From positions 2,513,501 to 2,577,500 of the forward strand of contig NZ_CP016616.1 in assembly GCF_002741015.1 (NCBI RefSeq): DNA of 64,000 nucleotides, written 5' to 3'. The stretch comes from Microvirga ossetica (lineage in GTDB: Bacteria > Pseudomonadota > Alphaproteobacteria > Rhizobiales > Beijerinckiaceae). The notes under the pieces were generated by a model that was not told the origin of the DNA, did not search any database, and saw only the letters and a list, made by a program, of their open reading frames with translations. Shown piece by piece: positions 1 to 8,707 of this stretch. A program made the position numbers and the translations under genes. Position 1 is the first letter of the stretch; the number at the start of each line of letters is the position of its first letter.

Positions 1-415
1 CGGCGATGCCCTCACGCTCCAGCGCATCCTTGAGGGCGACGGCGGCCAAGGCGGAGCCGGCTCCCAGCAGGTTGTGGCCGCAGCCATGGCCCGGCGTTCC
101 GCCGGTGGTCGGCTTATGTTCGGTGACGCCGGAGACCTGCGCGAGATCGGGCAGGGCGTCGAACTCGCCGAGGATGCCAACCACCGGGCCGCCCGAGCCC
201 CATTCCGCGACGAAGGCGGTGGCCATGCCGCCCACATTCCTGGCGATGCGGAAGCCCTCGCGCTCGAGCATGGCGATCTGCTCGGCGACCGCACGATGCT
301 CCTCGAAGGCGAGCTCCGGTGCGGCCCAGATGCGGTCGCTCAAGGCGCAGTAATCGTCGGCCTTGGCATCGACATGGCGGGAAATGGCTTCAAGGCTCAG
401 GCGATCGTTGTTCAT
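1..415 (-). CDS. M20-family amidohydrolase/peptidase, N-terminal part (cut by window start)
   Basis: This is the first ~138 codons of a zinc-dependent M20 amidohydrolase of the AbgB/aminoacylase type, which cleaves amide bonds of N-acyl or p-aminobenzoyl amino acids. Read on the minus strand from the ATG at 413-415, it shows the early WAAPELAFEE region, then GEFDALP, then HGCGHNLLGAGS. The last is the M20 metal-binding His/Asp neighbourhood. The C-terminal catalytic half lies beyond position 1. No signal peptide is seen, so it is probably cytosolic. Family assignment is firm; the substrate cannot be told. Confidence 0.8.
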   Translation of the reverse strand, partial: MNNDRLSLEAISRHVDAKADDYCALSDRIWAAPELAFEEHRAVAEQIAMLEREGFRIARNVGGMATAFVAEWGSGGPVVGILGEFDALPDLAQVSGVTEHKPTTGGTPGHGCGHNLLGAGSALAAVALKDALEREGIA

Positions 416-554
416 AATGTTATTATGTCTCGCAATAGATGAACGGCGCGACAATATCAGGTTCGTGCCGACGTGAAAGGGAGAAGGCCGTTCGCCTTTC
501 GCAGTGCAGACGAGCCGACGCTGCATAAGGTCTCCAGCCAGGGGAGCATGCGCT

Positions 555-652
555 TGTCATCCCCGGCGGCCGCAGGCCGGTAAGGGGATCCACCCACACG
601 CTCAGCGCTATGGATTCCCTTCCCCTTCGCTGCGCTCTGGCCGGGAATGACA
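555..652. repeat. Imperfect inverted repeat, ~98 bp
   Basis: The outer arms begin TGTCATCCCCGGC and end GCCGGGAATGACA, with further internal complementarity (GGGGATCCAC against GTGGATTCCC-like sequence is partly preserved). The ends resemble those of other palindromic elements in this window, which start TGTCAT or TCATCC and end ATGACA or GGATGACG. Confidence 0.6.
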
Positions 653-670
653 CTGTGGCGTCCTCACTCA

Positions 671-766
671 CCACGTCATGGCCGGCCTCGTGCCGGCCAT
701 CCCGATGCGGTGAAGCGCGGTGTTCCTCGTATCGAGATCACCGGCACAGGGCCGGTGATGACGTGG
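671..766 (+). repeat. REP-like palindromic element, copy 1
   Basis: Outer arms CCACGTCAT and ATGACGTGG enclose two hairpins: GGCCGGCCTCGTGCCGGCC and TCACCGGCACAGGGCCGGTGA. The reverse complement aligns over nearly its whole length with 16696-16790, so the two copies are in opposite orientation. Confidence 0.75.
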
Positions 767-796
767 TGAACATCTCGGCCTGGCGCAATCGAACCT

Positions 797-2650
797 CTAA
801 ACCGCCTCGTCCGCCACGCCCTTGCGCGCCGAGAGAAACCCGCCGGACTGGCGCGACCACAGGCCGGCATAGAGGCCGCCGTTTTCCAGCAGTTCCTCGT
901 GCGTGCCCTCCTCGACGATGCGCGCGTCATCCATGACGATCAGGCGGTCCATGAGCTGCAGGGTCGAGAGCCGATGCGCAATGGCGATCACCGTCTTGCC
1001 TTCCATCAGGGTGGCAAGCGATTCCTGGATCGCGGCCTCGACCTCGGAATCGAGGGCCGACGTCGCCTCGTCCAGCACCAGAATCGGCGCATCCTTGACG
1101 ATCACGCGGGCGATGGCGATGCGCTGGCGCTGACCACCTGACAGCTTCACGCCGCGCTCGCCCACATGCGCCTCGAACTCGCGCCGTCCGCGCCCGTCGG
1201 CGAGCCGCTCGATGAAGTCCGTGGCATGCGCCTGGCGCGCTGCCGCGGCCATCGCGTCGTCGCCGGCCTGTGGCCGCCCGTAGAGGATGTTCTCCTTGAT
1301 GGAGCGGTGCAGCAGGGAGGTGTCCTGCGTCACCACGGAGATCTGCGCGCGCAGGCTCTCCTCCTTGACGCCGGCGATGTCCTGACCGTCGATCAGGATG
1401 CGGCCCTCCTGCGGCTCGAAGAAGCGCAGGAGCAGGTTGACGAGCGTGGTCTTGCCGACGCCGGAGCGGCCGACGAGGCCGATCTTCTCGCCCGGGCGGA
1501 TGGTGAGGTCGAGCCCGTCGATGACCGTATCGCCTTCGCCGTAGCTGAAGCTGACATTCTCGAAGCGGATCTCGCCGCGCGACACGTTCAGCGGTTTCGC
1601 GTCGGGCAGGTCCTGCATCGCGAGCGGGCGCGAGATCGTCTTCATGCCCTCCTGCACCGTGCCCACATTCTCGAAGATGCTCATGACCTCAAAGGCGACC
1701 CAGCCCGACATGGAGACGATCTGCGTGGAGAGCAGAAGCGCCGTGGTCATGGTGCCGGCATCGATCCGGTTGGCGCTGAACAGCCACACCGCCATGGCAC
1801 CGGTCGCCACCAGGAACACCGCATTGATGAGGGTGAGCGCGGCGACATAGACCGTGTTCACCCGCTGCTGGCTCATGAAGGCGTCGTTGAGCCTGCTATA
1901 GCCCTCGCTGATGTAGTCGTCCTCCTCCTTTCGGCGCCCGAACAGCTTCACCGTCATGATGTTGGTGAAGCTGTCCACCACCTTGCCGGTCACGGCGGAA
2001 CGCGCCTCGCTCGACACGCGCGACCGCTTCTGGATCCGCGGCAGGGCAACGACCAGCAGGAGGGCATAGAGCGTGAACCATCCCGCCATCGGCAGGGCGA
2101 GGCGGATGTCCTGCGTGCCGAGGAGGCCGATGGAGGCGGCGCCGAAGATCAGGATCTGCCACACGGCGCGGGCGACCGACAGGATGCTTTCGCGCAAGGG
2201 TCTTCCTGTCTGCAGCACTCGATTGGCGATGCGGCCGGCGAAATCGTCCTGGAAGAACGCGAGGGGCTGACGCACCACGTGCCAGTAGTTCTGCCAGTGC
2301 ACCATCGTGGTGAAGGACACCGCGAGCGAATGGTTGACGAGGAGCCGGAACAGGATCGTCCCGAAGGGCCGCACCAGCAGGATGACCGCCGCCATGGTGA
2401 TCAGCAGCGGGCCCGCCTCGCTGAAAATGCCCTCGGGCGAGCTGTGCGAGAGCGCGTTGACCAGGCGGCCGATGAGATAGGGGATCAGCGCCTCGAAGAT
2501 CGCGAGCACGAAGCCGAGCGCGAAGAGCGCGATGAAGAGGCCCTTCGCCTGGGCGATGAAGTGCCAGTAGAACCCCCACAGCGTATCCGGCGGCGGCTCC
2601 TCGGGCGGCTGTTTCCGGAAATCGATCCGGGTCTCGAAAAAGCGGAACAT
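797..2650 (-). CDS. ABC exporter half-transporter (fused membrane and ATPase domains)
   Basis: A 617-residue type I ABC exporter. The first ~330 residues hold about six hydrophobic segments. The ATPase domain has Walker A GRSGVGKTT, the ABC signature LSGGQRQRIAIA, a Walker B ending ILVLDEATSALD and the H-loop AIAHRLST, so it should be active as a homodimer in the inner membrane. The ATG at 2650 (MFRFFETRIDF) was chosen because the upstream extension is Cys/His-rich and unlike family members. No periplasmic partner is adjacent, so the substrate (drug, lipid or peptide) is unknown. Confidence 0.9.
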   Translation of the reverse strand: MFRFFETRIDFRKQPPEEPPPDTLWGFYWHFIAQAKGLFIALFALGFVLAIFEALIPYLIGRLVNALSHSSPEGIFSEAGPLLITMAAVILLVRPFGTILFRLLVNHSLAVSFTTMVHWQNYWHVVRQPLAFFQDDFAGRIANRVLQTGRPLRESILSVARAVWQILIFGAASIGLLGTQDIRLALPMAGWFTLYALLLVVALPRIQKRSRVSSEARSAVTGKVVDSFTNIMTVKLFGRRKEEDDYISEGYSRLNDAFMSQQRVNTVYVAALTLINAVFLVATGAMAVWLFSANRIDAGTMTTALLLSTQIVSMSGWVAFEVMSIFENVGTVQEGMKTISRPLAMQDLPDAKPLNVSRGEIRFENVSFSYGEGDTVIDGLDLTIRPGEKIGLVGRSGVGKTTLVNLLLRFFEPQEGRILIDGQDIAGVKEESLRAQISVVTQDTSLLHRSIKENILYGRPQAGDDAMAAAARQAHATDFIERLADGRGRREFEAHVGERGVKLSGGQRQRIAIARVIVKDAPILVLDEATSALDSEVEAAIQESLATLMEGKTVIAIAHRLSTLQLMDRLIVMDDARIVEEGTHEELLENGGLYAGLWSRQSGGFLSARKGVADEAV

Positions 2651-2839
2651 CGGCTTGAACTCATCGTCGTCGCCCCGAATCAGACGGGCGAGGGGCGCAA
2701 TGATGCAACACTCTTTGGCCGAGCAGTGACGAACGCCCTTCAAATTGACTGATGGATCTTATCAATCGGCGCCTCTGACTTTGAAAACCAGAGGCGAGTG
2801 AATGCGTCGGTCGCTTCAAACGTTCGTGATAAGCGCTTC

Positions 2840-4384
2840 CTACCCCACCGCGAACAGATCCCGCGGCTCCGGCGCCTGCGGCTCTTCGAAGGCGTTCGGA
2901 TCGCCGGGGCCGGTTTCCCAGCCGAGATCGGGGAGCGCGATGATACGCAGGCCCCTCGGGTCGTTGCGGGTCACGACGATGTTGCGGCTTTCCATATAGG
3001 CGATGAGGCGCCGAGCGCGCCCCGGCGAGCGGCTGCCGCAGGCTCGCGCGATCTCGCCGTCGGGCGGGCAGGCCGAGCCTTCCATGGCAGCGCGGGCGAT
3101 GAGCAGGAAGACGCCCTGGATGTCTTCCGCCAGATCGGCGGCGAAGGCGACCGCGCGGTCCCATTCCGACCCTTCGGCCGTCGCCGTATCGACGCCGGCG
3201 CGGGCGACCGCGAGGCGGCGGCGGAAGGCGTTGAGATTCAGGGGCTCGCCGGAGACGCGGCGGATGCGGCAGCGGACGAGGAAATCCTGATACAGAACGG
3301 CGACCGAGCGGAAAGCGGCTTCGGGATCGGCGAGGATCTCGCGCAGGATCGCATCGAGTGCGGCCTCGCGCTCGGCCTTGGACTGCTCGGTCTCCTCGGC
3401 TTGAGGTTCCGGCGCGGCGGCCGGCCGCGTGCGGGCGAGCTGGGCTAAAAGATCGTTGGTCGAAGGAGCAGGCGGCGGCGGAGGCGCGCGCCGCGGCATG
3501 ACCGGGCGGGCCACCACCTCGTCCTCGCCGGCCTTGAAGATGAGGTCGCGGGCCTCCTGCTTCGGCTGTTCGGGCAGGGGCATGAGCTTGAAGGTGCCGC
3601 TGCGGGTCGAGGTCTCGACCTCCCCGATGCGGATCGGCAGCGGGCGGCGCGAGAGCGCGGGGCCAAGAGCGACGAAATGGCCACGCTCGAGGTCGCGGAA
3701 CATCTCGGCCTGCCGGCGCTCCATGCCCAAAAGATCGGCGGCGCGGGCCATGTCGATGTCGAGGAAGGTGCGGCCCATGAGAAAGTTCGAGGCTTCGGCC
3801 GCCACGTTCTTGGCGAGCTTGGCGAGGCGCTGGGTCGCGATGATGCCGGCCAATCCGCGCTTTCTTCCGCGGCACATGAGGTTGGTCATGGCGCCGAGCG
3901 AGACTTTTCTGGCCTCGTCCGACACGTCACCGGCGGCGGCGGGCGCGAAGAGCTGCGCCTCGTCCACCACCACGAGCATCGGATACCAGTAATCGCGCTC
4001 CGCATCGAAGAGGCCGCCGAGGAAGGCCGCCGCGCAGCGCATCTGCGCCTCCGAATCGAGACCCTCGAGGCTTAAGACCACCGAGACCCGGTGCTGGCGC
4101 ACACGGGCGGCGATGCGCTGCAAATCGCCCTCGCTGCGGGAGGCATCGACTACCACATGGCCAAACTTGTCGGCGAGGGTGACGAAATCACCCTCCGGGT
4201 CGATGATGGCCTGCTGGACGAGATTGGCGCTCTGCTCGAGAAGGCGGCGCAGGAGATGCGACTTGCCGGAGCCGGAATTGCCCTGGACGAGCAGACGCGT
4301 CGCCAGAAGCTCCTCCAGATCGAGCAGAGCCGATTGTCCTCCGGGGGCGGAGGATGCCGCTCCCATGTCGATGCCGACCTTCAT
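2840..4384 (-). CDS. HerA-like/DUF87 ATP-binding protein
   Basis: A 514-residue cytosolic P-loop ATPase of the HerA/FtsK-like group. Walker A GNSGSGKS is at about residues 35-42, and Walker B MLVVVDEAQ at about 136-144 with Asp141-Glu142. A later GIIATQRLAKL motif is typical of HerA-type sensor regions. After ~residue 270 comes a Pro/Ala-rich linker and a C-terminal region containing a probable winged helix. Archaeal HerA works with the NurA nuclease in end resection; no nuclease gene is adjacent here. The gene stands alone, and the role in DNA processing is inferred from family only. Confidence 0.8.
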   Translation of the reverse strand: MKVGIDMGAASSAPGGQSALLDLEELLATRLLVQGNSGSGKSHLLRRLLEQSANLVQQAIIDPEGDFVTLADKFGHVVVDASRSEGDLQRIAARVRQHRVSVVLSLEGLDSEAQMRCAAAFLGGLFDAERDYWYPMLVVVDEAQLFAPAAAGDVSDEARKVSLGAMTNLMCRGRKRGLAGIIATQRLAKLAKNVAAEASNFLMGRTFLDIDMARAADLLGMERRQAEMFRDLERGHFVALGPALSRRPLPIRIGEVETSTRSGTFKLMPLPEQPKQEARDLIFKAGEDEVVARPVMPRRAPPPPPAPSTNDLLAQLARTRPAAAPEPQAEETEQSKAEREAALDAILREILADPEAAFRSVAVLYQDFLVRCRIRRVSGEPLNLNAFRRRLAVARAGVDTATAEGSEWDRAVAFAADLAEDIQGVFLLIARAAMEGSACPPDGEIARACGSRSPGRARRLIAYMESRNIVVTRNDPRGLRIIALPDLGWETGPGDPNAFEEPQAPEPRDLFAVG

Positions 4385-4582
4385 CAGCCTCCCTCGTGCA
4401 GCTACGGAAAAATCCGGCTCGGTCCTAACACGGCAAAGCCTCGGTCAGTGCCGCATACAGATAAGTCCTCCACAGGCGAGAGAGGCTATCCCCAGACATG
4501 ACGCCGCGGGATCGGGGAAACCCCGCTGCCGTTAAGCGATTAACCGTGAAAGGCCCCCATCAGCCGTTGCCGAGGAGGAACC

Positions 4583-4840
4583 ATGCCCCTCGAGCTTTCC
4601 TACAGCCCCGTCCTCGGCCAAGGCGTTTGGACAGCCGCGGCCGAGCCCGGGCAAATGCTGAGACCGACAAGTCATCGAGCGGCCGCTGAACGCTTCTTCA
4701 CCCTTGAGGAAGCTGATCGAGCCACCCTCCCTCCGGCGGGAGCCTCCCGGGCCGAGACGGTTTTCACGACGGTGGGGATTGTTCTACTGCTGGCGATCGG
4801 TCTGTCCGCCCTGTGGATCCTCCTGCGCGGGCGGCTATGA
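4583..4840 (+). CDS. Small single-pass membrane protein, unknown function
   Basis: An 85-residue protein with a polar N-terminal half and one strong C-terminal membrane helix (about residues 60-80, rich in Val/Leu/Ile) ending in LRGRL. An AGGAGGAA ribosome-binding site sits about 4 bases before the ATG, one of the best in the window, which supports expression. The 3' end runs into the convergent MFS gene, with a weak GAACCG/CGGTTC hairpin at 4839-4860. I do not recognise the family. Confidence 0.6.
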   Translation: MPLELSYSPVLGQGVWTAAAEPGQMLRPTSHRAAAERFFTLEEADRATLPPAGASRAETVFTTVGIVLLLAIGLSALWILLRGRL

Positions 4841-4858
4841 ACCGCCCGCAGGAACGGT

Positions 4859-6391
4859 TCAATCGGCGATGGCCGCCTCCGCGGCCTTGACGGCGGTGCC
4901 GCGCAGGGGCCGCTCCTCGAGAGCGAGCAGGAAGGCGAGCGACAGGCCGAAGCCGATGAGCGCCGCCACGAACACGTAGCTGAACACATGGGCGAGATCG
5001 ACGCCGCTCTGGGCCGCCGCAGCGCCCAGCGCCTCGAAGCTCGCGGCCCCGCTCAGGCCCGAGCCGCCGATGACGATGGCGCCGAAGATCGCCACGATGA
5101 AGGCGCCGCCGAGGGAGCGGAAGAAGTTCGCCGTGCCGGTCGCCGTTCCCATCTGATGCGGCGCCACCGCATTCTGCGTCGACACCATGGTGACCGGCAG
5201 CACCGTGCCCAGGCCGACGCTGATGATCGCGAGGATGATCTCGACGGTGACGATGGAGAGGGACTGGCCGTAGGCGGCGAGGAGCCCGGTGGTCGCCATG
5301 GCGACGAGAAGGCCGGCGATGGGCAGCCGCTTGTAGTGCTTCACCTTCGCCATGCTGCGGCCGGACAGGGTCGCGCCGACCACGGTTCCGGCCATGAGCG
5401 GAATGAGGGAGAGACCCGAATGGCTCGCGGAGAGGCCGCGCACGGTCTCGAAATAGACCGGCAGGTAGATGGTGAGTCCGATATAGGTGCCCATGCCGAA
5501 GCAGGCGGAGAGCACCGCCATGCGCACGACCGGATTGTGCAGTACGCCGGGCGGAATCAGCGGCTCGGGCGCCAGGCGCATGCGCAGGGCGAAAAGACCC
5601 CAGAGCGCGAGCGAGGCGGCAAACAGCCCGAGCACCGGCAGTGAGGCCCAGGGATAACGGATCCCGCCCCAGCTCAGGCCCAGAAGCAGAGCGACAGTGG
5701 CCGCCACGAGAAGAGCCGCGCCGAGCAGGTCGAGCCGATGCGGACGGTCGTGGCGCGGCAGCTTCTTCAGGCTGTGATAGGCAATGACCAAAGCGACGAG
5801 GCCGAGGGGAATGTTGATCCAGAAGATCACCGACCAGTGCATGTGCTCGGCGAAGAAGCCGCCCAGCACCGGGCCGAGCAGGCTCGAGGTCATGAAGACG
5901 CTGGCGAAATAGACCTGGTAGCGTCCGCGCTCCCGCGGCGCGACGATGTCGGCGATGATCGTCTGGGCGAGCGCGATCAGGCCGCCGCCGCCGACGCCCT
6001 GCAGGGCGCGGGCCAGGATGAGGACGAACATGGTCGGCGCCAGCGCGCAGGCGATGGATCCGGCGATGAAGATCGCAATGCCGACCAGCATGGTGACGCG
6101 CCGGCCGTAGGAATCGCTGATCTTGCCGTAGAGCGGCGTCACGGCGGTGGAGGTCAGAAGATAGACCGTCACGATCCAGGGCAGGTGCTCCAGGTCGCCG
6201 AGCTCGCGGCCGATGGTGGGCAATGCCGTCGCGATGATGGTCTGGTCGAGCGCCGCCAGGAACATGGCGAGCAGGACGCCGAGGATGATCGTGCGGATCT
6301 CGGCATGGCTGAGGGCGGGAGCCGGACTGCCCTGCAGCCGCTCGTTCGGTGACTGGTCCATCGTATCCATCGCGTTCCGAAGAGAGCCCAT
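4859..6391 (-). CDS. MFS multidrug efflux transporter, DHA2 (EmrB/QacA) type
   Basis: A 510-residue inner-membrane proton-driven exporter with about 14 hydrophobic segments. Family motifs include LDQTIIATALPTIG in the first helix region and GKISDSYGRR (motif A) in the first cytoplasmic loop, plus the GPVLGGFF motif C found in drug:H+ antiporters. No EmrA-type fusion protein or regulator is adjacent, so it probably acts alone. Transported compounds cannot be deduced. Confidence 0.9.
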   Translation of the reverse strand: MGSLRNAMDTMDQSPNERLQGSPAPALSHAEIRTIILGVLLAMFLAALDQTIIATALPTIGRELGDLEHLPWIVTVYLLTSTAVTPLYGKISDSYGRRVTMLVGIAIFIAGSIACALAPTMFVLILARALQGVGGGGLIALAQTIIADIVAPRERGRYQVYFASVFMTSSLLGPVLGGFFAEHMHWSVIFWINIPLGLVALVIAYHSLKKLPRHDRPHRLDLLGAALLVAATVALLLGLSWGGIRYPWASLPVLGLFAASLALWGLFALRMRLAPEPLIPPGVLHNPVVRMAVLSACFGMGTYIGLTIYLPVYFETVRGLSASHSGLSLIPLMAGTVVGATLSGRSMAKVKHYKRLPIAGLLVAMATTGLLAAYGQSLSIVTVEIILAIISVGLGTVLPVTMVSTQNAVAPHQMGTATGTANFFRSLGGAFIVAIFGAIVIGGSGLSGAASFEALGAAAAQSGVDLAHVFSYVFVAALIGFGLSLAFLLALEERPLRGTAVKAAEAAIAD

Positions 6392-6543
6392 CTAGGCGAC
6401 GCACGGTGATTTTGTCCGCCCGTCGATTGCAGGGCAGATATGCGTTCGCCCGCCGACCGGTCTTCAAGCAGGAGAGCCATCCACAGGTTCCGCCCGCCTT
6501 GGCCGCCTAACCCTATCCCGCCCCCCTGGCGTCGGGCAATCCC

Positions 6544-6558
6544 GTTCCGGTATTGTTC
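6544..6558 (+). promoter_or_regulatory. Candidate LexA (SOS) box before ycaQ
   Basis: GTTC-CGGTATT-GTTC matches the alphaproteobacterial LexA pattern GTTC-N7-GTTC. It ends 5 bases before the ATG of the DNA-repair gene ycaQ. The inner seven bases are less typical than in the box at 21321. About two such matches are expected by chance in 64 kb counting both orientations, so the position is the main support. Confidence 0.45.
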
Positions 6559-6563
6559 GCGCC

Positions 6564-7757
6564 ATGGCACCTCGCACCCGATTCTCCCTTGCCCAGGCCC
6601 GGCGCATTGCGCTGGCGGCACAAGGGTTTCACGAAGGCCGACCGGCAGCGGCGACCAAGCGCCACCTGAGCCGTGTCCTGCAGCGCTCGCACCTGCTCCA
6701 GATCGATTCGGTCAATGTGCTGGTGCGGGCCCATTACATGCCGCTCTTCTCGCGCATCGGCGCCTATGACCGGGGCCTTCTCGAAAAGACCGCCTATCAC
6801 CGCAAGAAGCGGGAAGCCTTCGAGTATTGGGGCCACGAGGCCTCGCTGATCCGGCTCGACCTGCATCCCTATTTCCGCTGGCGCATGGAGCGGGCGAAGC
6901 GCGGCGAGGGCACCTATGGCGGGCTTGCCCGGTTCGGCCGCGAGAAGCGCGCCTTCATCGAGGAGGTCCGGCGCGAGATCGCCACGCGGGGACCCATGGC
7001 TGCGGGCGAGCTGTCCGGCGGACATAAGGGCCAGGGCTCCTGGTGGGGCTGGAGCGACGGCAAGCGCGCCATGGAATGGCTGTTCTGGGCCGGCGAGGTC
7101 ACCACCGCCACGCGGCGCGGATTCGAGCGCATCTACGACCTGCCGGAACGGGTTTTGCCGAGCGAGATCTTGAACGTGCCGACACCGTCGGAGGACGAGG
7201 CGCAGCGCGAATTGCTGCGCCTGTCCATCCGCTCGCTCGGCATCGCCTCCGAACGCTGCCTGCGCGACTATTTCCGCATCGAGCCGCAGGACGCGAAGGC
7301 GCGCATCCCGGAACTGGTGGAGGCGGGCGACCTGATCCCCGTCACCGTCGAGGGCTGGAACGGGCCGGTCTATCTCGACCCCGACGCCAAAATCCCGCGC
7401 CGCGTGGAGGCCCGCGCGCTGGTCTCGCCCTTCGATCCCATCGTCTGGGAGCGCACGCGTACCGAGCGCCTGTTCGATTTTCGCTACCGCATCGAGATCT
7501 ACACGCCGGTCGAGAAGCGCGAATTCGGCTATTACTGCCTGCCCTTCGTGCTCGGCGACAAAATCGTCGCCCGCGTCGACCTCAAGGCCGACCGCACGGG
7601 CGGCAACCTCATCGTGCACTCGATCCACCCGGAAGCCGGAGTTCCCGCCGAGATGATCGCGCCGGCGCTCGGCGAGGAGCTTCGCCTCATGGCCGCGTGG
7701 CTCAATCTCGGCAGCATCACCGCGCCGAAGGCGTGGCGCAAAGGGTTGGCGGTGTAA
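6564..7757 (+). CDS. ycaQ: YcaQ-type winged-helix DNA glycosylase (HTH_42 family)
   Basis: A 397-residue protein of the AlkZ/YcaQ superfamily, made of tandem winged-helix domains, which excises damaged bases at DNA crosslinks. The catalytic segment reads LLQIDSV at about residues 45-51. The Gln46-Ile-Asp48 triplet is the Q-x-D form of the YcaQ branch rather than the Q-x-Q of AlkZ. AHYMPLFSRIG and the late WLNLGSI segments also fit. It is monocistronic, convergent with the spondin gene, and preceded by a possible LexA box. There is no clear ribosome-binding site before the ATG. Confidence 0.85.
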   Translation: MAPRTRFSLAQARRIALAAQGFHEGRPAAATKRHLSRVLQRSHLLQIDSVNVLVRAHYMPLFSRIGAYDRGLLEKTAYHRKKREAFEYWGHEASLIRLDLHPYFRWRMERAKRGEGTYGGLARFGREKRAFIEEVRREIATRGPMAAGELSGGHKGQGSWWGWSDGKRAMEWLFWAGEVTTATRRGFERIYDLPERVLPSEILNVPTPSEDEAQRELLRLSIRSLGIASERCLRDYFRIEPQDAKARIPELVEAGDLIPVTVEGWNGPVYLDPDAKIPRRVEARALVSPFDPIVWERTRTERLFDFRYRIEIYTPVEKREFGYYCLPFVLGDKIVARVDLKADRTGGNLIVHSIHPEAGVPAEMIAPALGEELRLMAAWLNLGSITAPKAWRKGLAV

Positions 7758-7765
7758 GAGAATGT

Positions 7766-7795
7766 CCGGCCTCACGCCATGGCGTGAGGCCGGAT
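7766..7795. terminator. Perfect 30-bp palindrome between convergent genes
   Basis: Two 15-base arms, TCCGGCCTCACGCCA and its exact complement, meet without a loop. The element is 8 bases after the ycaQ stop and 4 bases before the stop of the spondin gene. It has no long T run but is followed by ATAGATTTA. It most likely acts as a bidirectional terminator or RNA end-protecting stem. Confidence 0.6.
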
Positions 7796-7799
7796 AGAT

Positions 7800-8537
7800 T
7801 TAGCGCTTCATCATGCCGTCGCTGTTGACGGAGCCGGTCGCTTCCATGCCGACCGGCGCGACGGTGATGCGGGTCACGGGCTTCGACGGATCGAACTTCC
7901 AGTCGGCCGGCGCATCGGCATCGCCTCGGATGCCGGCATGCATCTTGATCTTGCCGTTTTCCGGATCGCGATCGGTGCCCATCATGGCGATGAGAGCCGA
8001 CTTGCGCTCGTTGTTCTTCTCCGTGCCGGCGTCATAGGCCATCGCCTCGATGCGCCGCGGCGCGGTCAGCTCATAGGCGTTGAGGCCGTTGACGCCGGTA
8101 AAGCCGTCATTGGTCATCACGAGCATGGCAGCGCCGGATACCATCGGAAACTCGCGTGTCACCTCGAGTTCGATCACACGGCTCTGGCCCGGCAGGATCG
8201 ACGTTCCCGAACCGACAGAGCCGAACTCGTCGCCGATGTTCTTCGTCACCACCGCCGACAGCAACGGACCGGCATTGCCCCCTTCCGCAATGCGCATCAG
8301 GCCGAAGGACGCCTCCTCGCCTTCCTTGAAGAGCGGAGGAGCCTTGGAGTTGTGGCTGATGAAGACCGGAGGCGACAGGGTCTGGCTGGTCGTCAGGTTC
8401 TCGATGGTGATTCGGACGCGCTTGCCGGCGCCTTGAGCGTTCATGGAATCCGACGTGGGCCGCGATTGTGCGAAAGCGACAGACGTAGAGGCAAGGCCGA
8501 TGGCGAGAGCGGCCACGAGGGTACGAGAGCGATACAT
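7800..8537 (-). CDS. Exported spondin-domain protein, probable SigF-regulon member
   Basis: A 245-residue secreted protein. A signal peptide covers residues 1-23 (cleavage after AFA). The rest matches the bacterial Spond_N fold, with ENLTTSQTLSPPVFISHN, LFKEGEEAS and a late ENGKIKMHAGI segment. Such proteins are periplasmic or extracellular with poorly known roles. The ATG at 8537 is preceded by AAGGATCT and opens the signal peptide directly. The gene is divergent from an ECF sigma factor, and its own upstream region has a matching ECF promoter (8637-8662). Control by that sigma factor is inferred. Confidence 0.8.
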   Translation of the reverse strand: MYRSRTLVAALAIGLASTSVAFAQSRPTSDSMNAQGAGKRVRITIENLTTSQTLSPPVFISHNSKAPPLFKEGEEASFGLMRIAEGGNAGPLLSAVVTKNIGDEFGSVGSGTSILPGQSRVIELEVTREFPMVSGAAMLVMTNDGFTGVNGLNAYELTAPRRIEAMAYDAGTEKNNERKSALIAMMGTDRDPENGKIKMHAGIRGDADAPADWKFDPSKPVTRITVAPVGMEATGSVNSDGMMKR

Positions 8538-8636
8538 GCTGAGATCCTTTTTCCTTAAGGTGAAGGTCCAGCCCCGCGTTGTTGTGGATCTTTTTGCCGA
8601 CGAGGTGCCGCCTCGGCTCGGCCGTCCAATCACCTA

Positions 8637-8662
8637 TTCGGATCGCAATCTCTGAAAGTTAC
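8637..8662 (-). promoter_or_regulatory. SigF-type ECF promoter for the spondin gene
   Basis: Read on the minus strand: GTAACT, 16 bases, CGAA. This matches the GTAACC-N16-CGAA motif reported for Caulobacter SigF with one difference, and has the same spacing as the promoter facing the sigma gene. Predicted transcription starts near 8630, about 93 bases before the ATG. Confidence 0.7.
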
Positions 8663-8707
8663 TCCGTTCACATACTTGTGAAATGAAATGTTATAAAAAT
8701 ATATTGC

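Larger units (their letters stand above)
416..796. other. Gene-free gap with two palindromic repeat elements
   Basis: The 381-bp gap lies between two minus-strand genes. I find no convincing coding frame. It holds a ~98-bp inverted repeat (555-652) and a ~96-bp REP-like element (671-766), both listed separately. The promoter of the M20 gene should lie just right of 415. Confidence 0.6.

Noticed and set aside
1166..2752. A 528-codon open frame on the plus strand across the ABC exporter
   Set aside because: It is the antisense of a clear ABC transporter. Its product is Arg/His/Asp/Gly-rich without any domain, as expected from a GC-rich third-position shadow.
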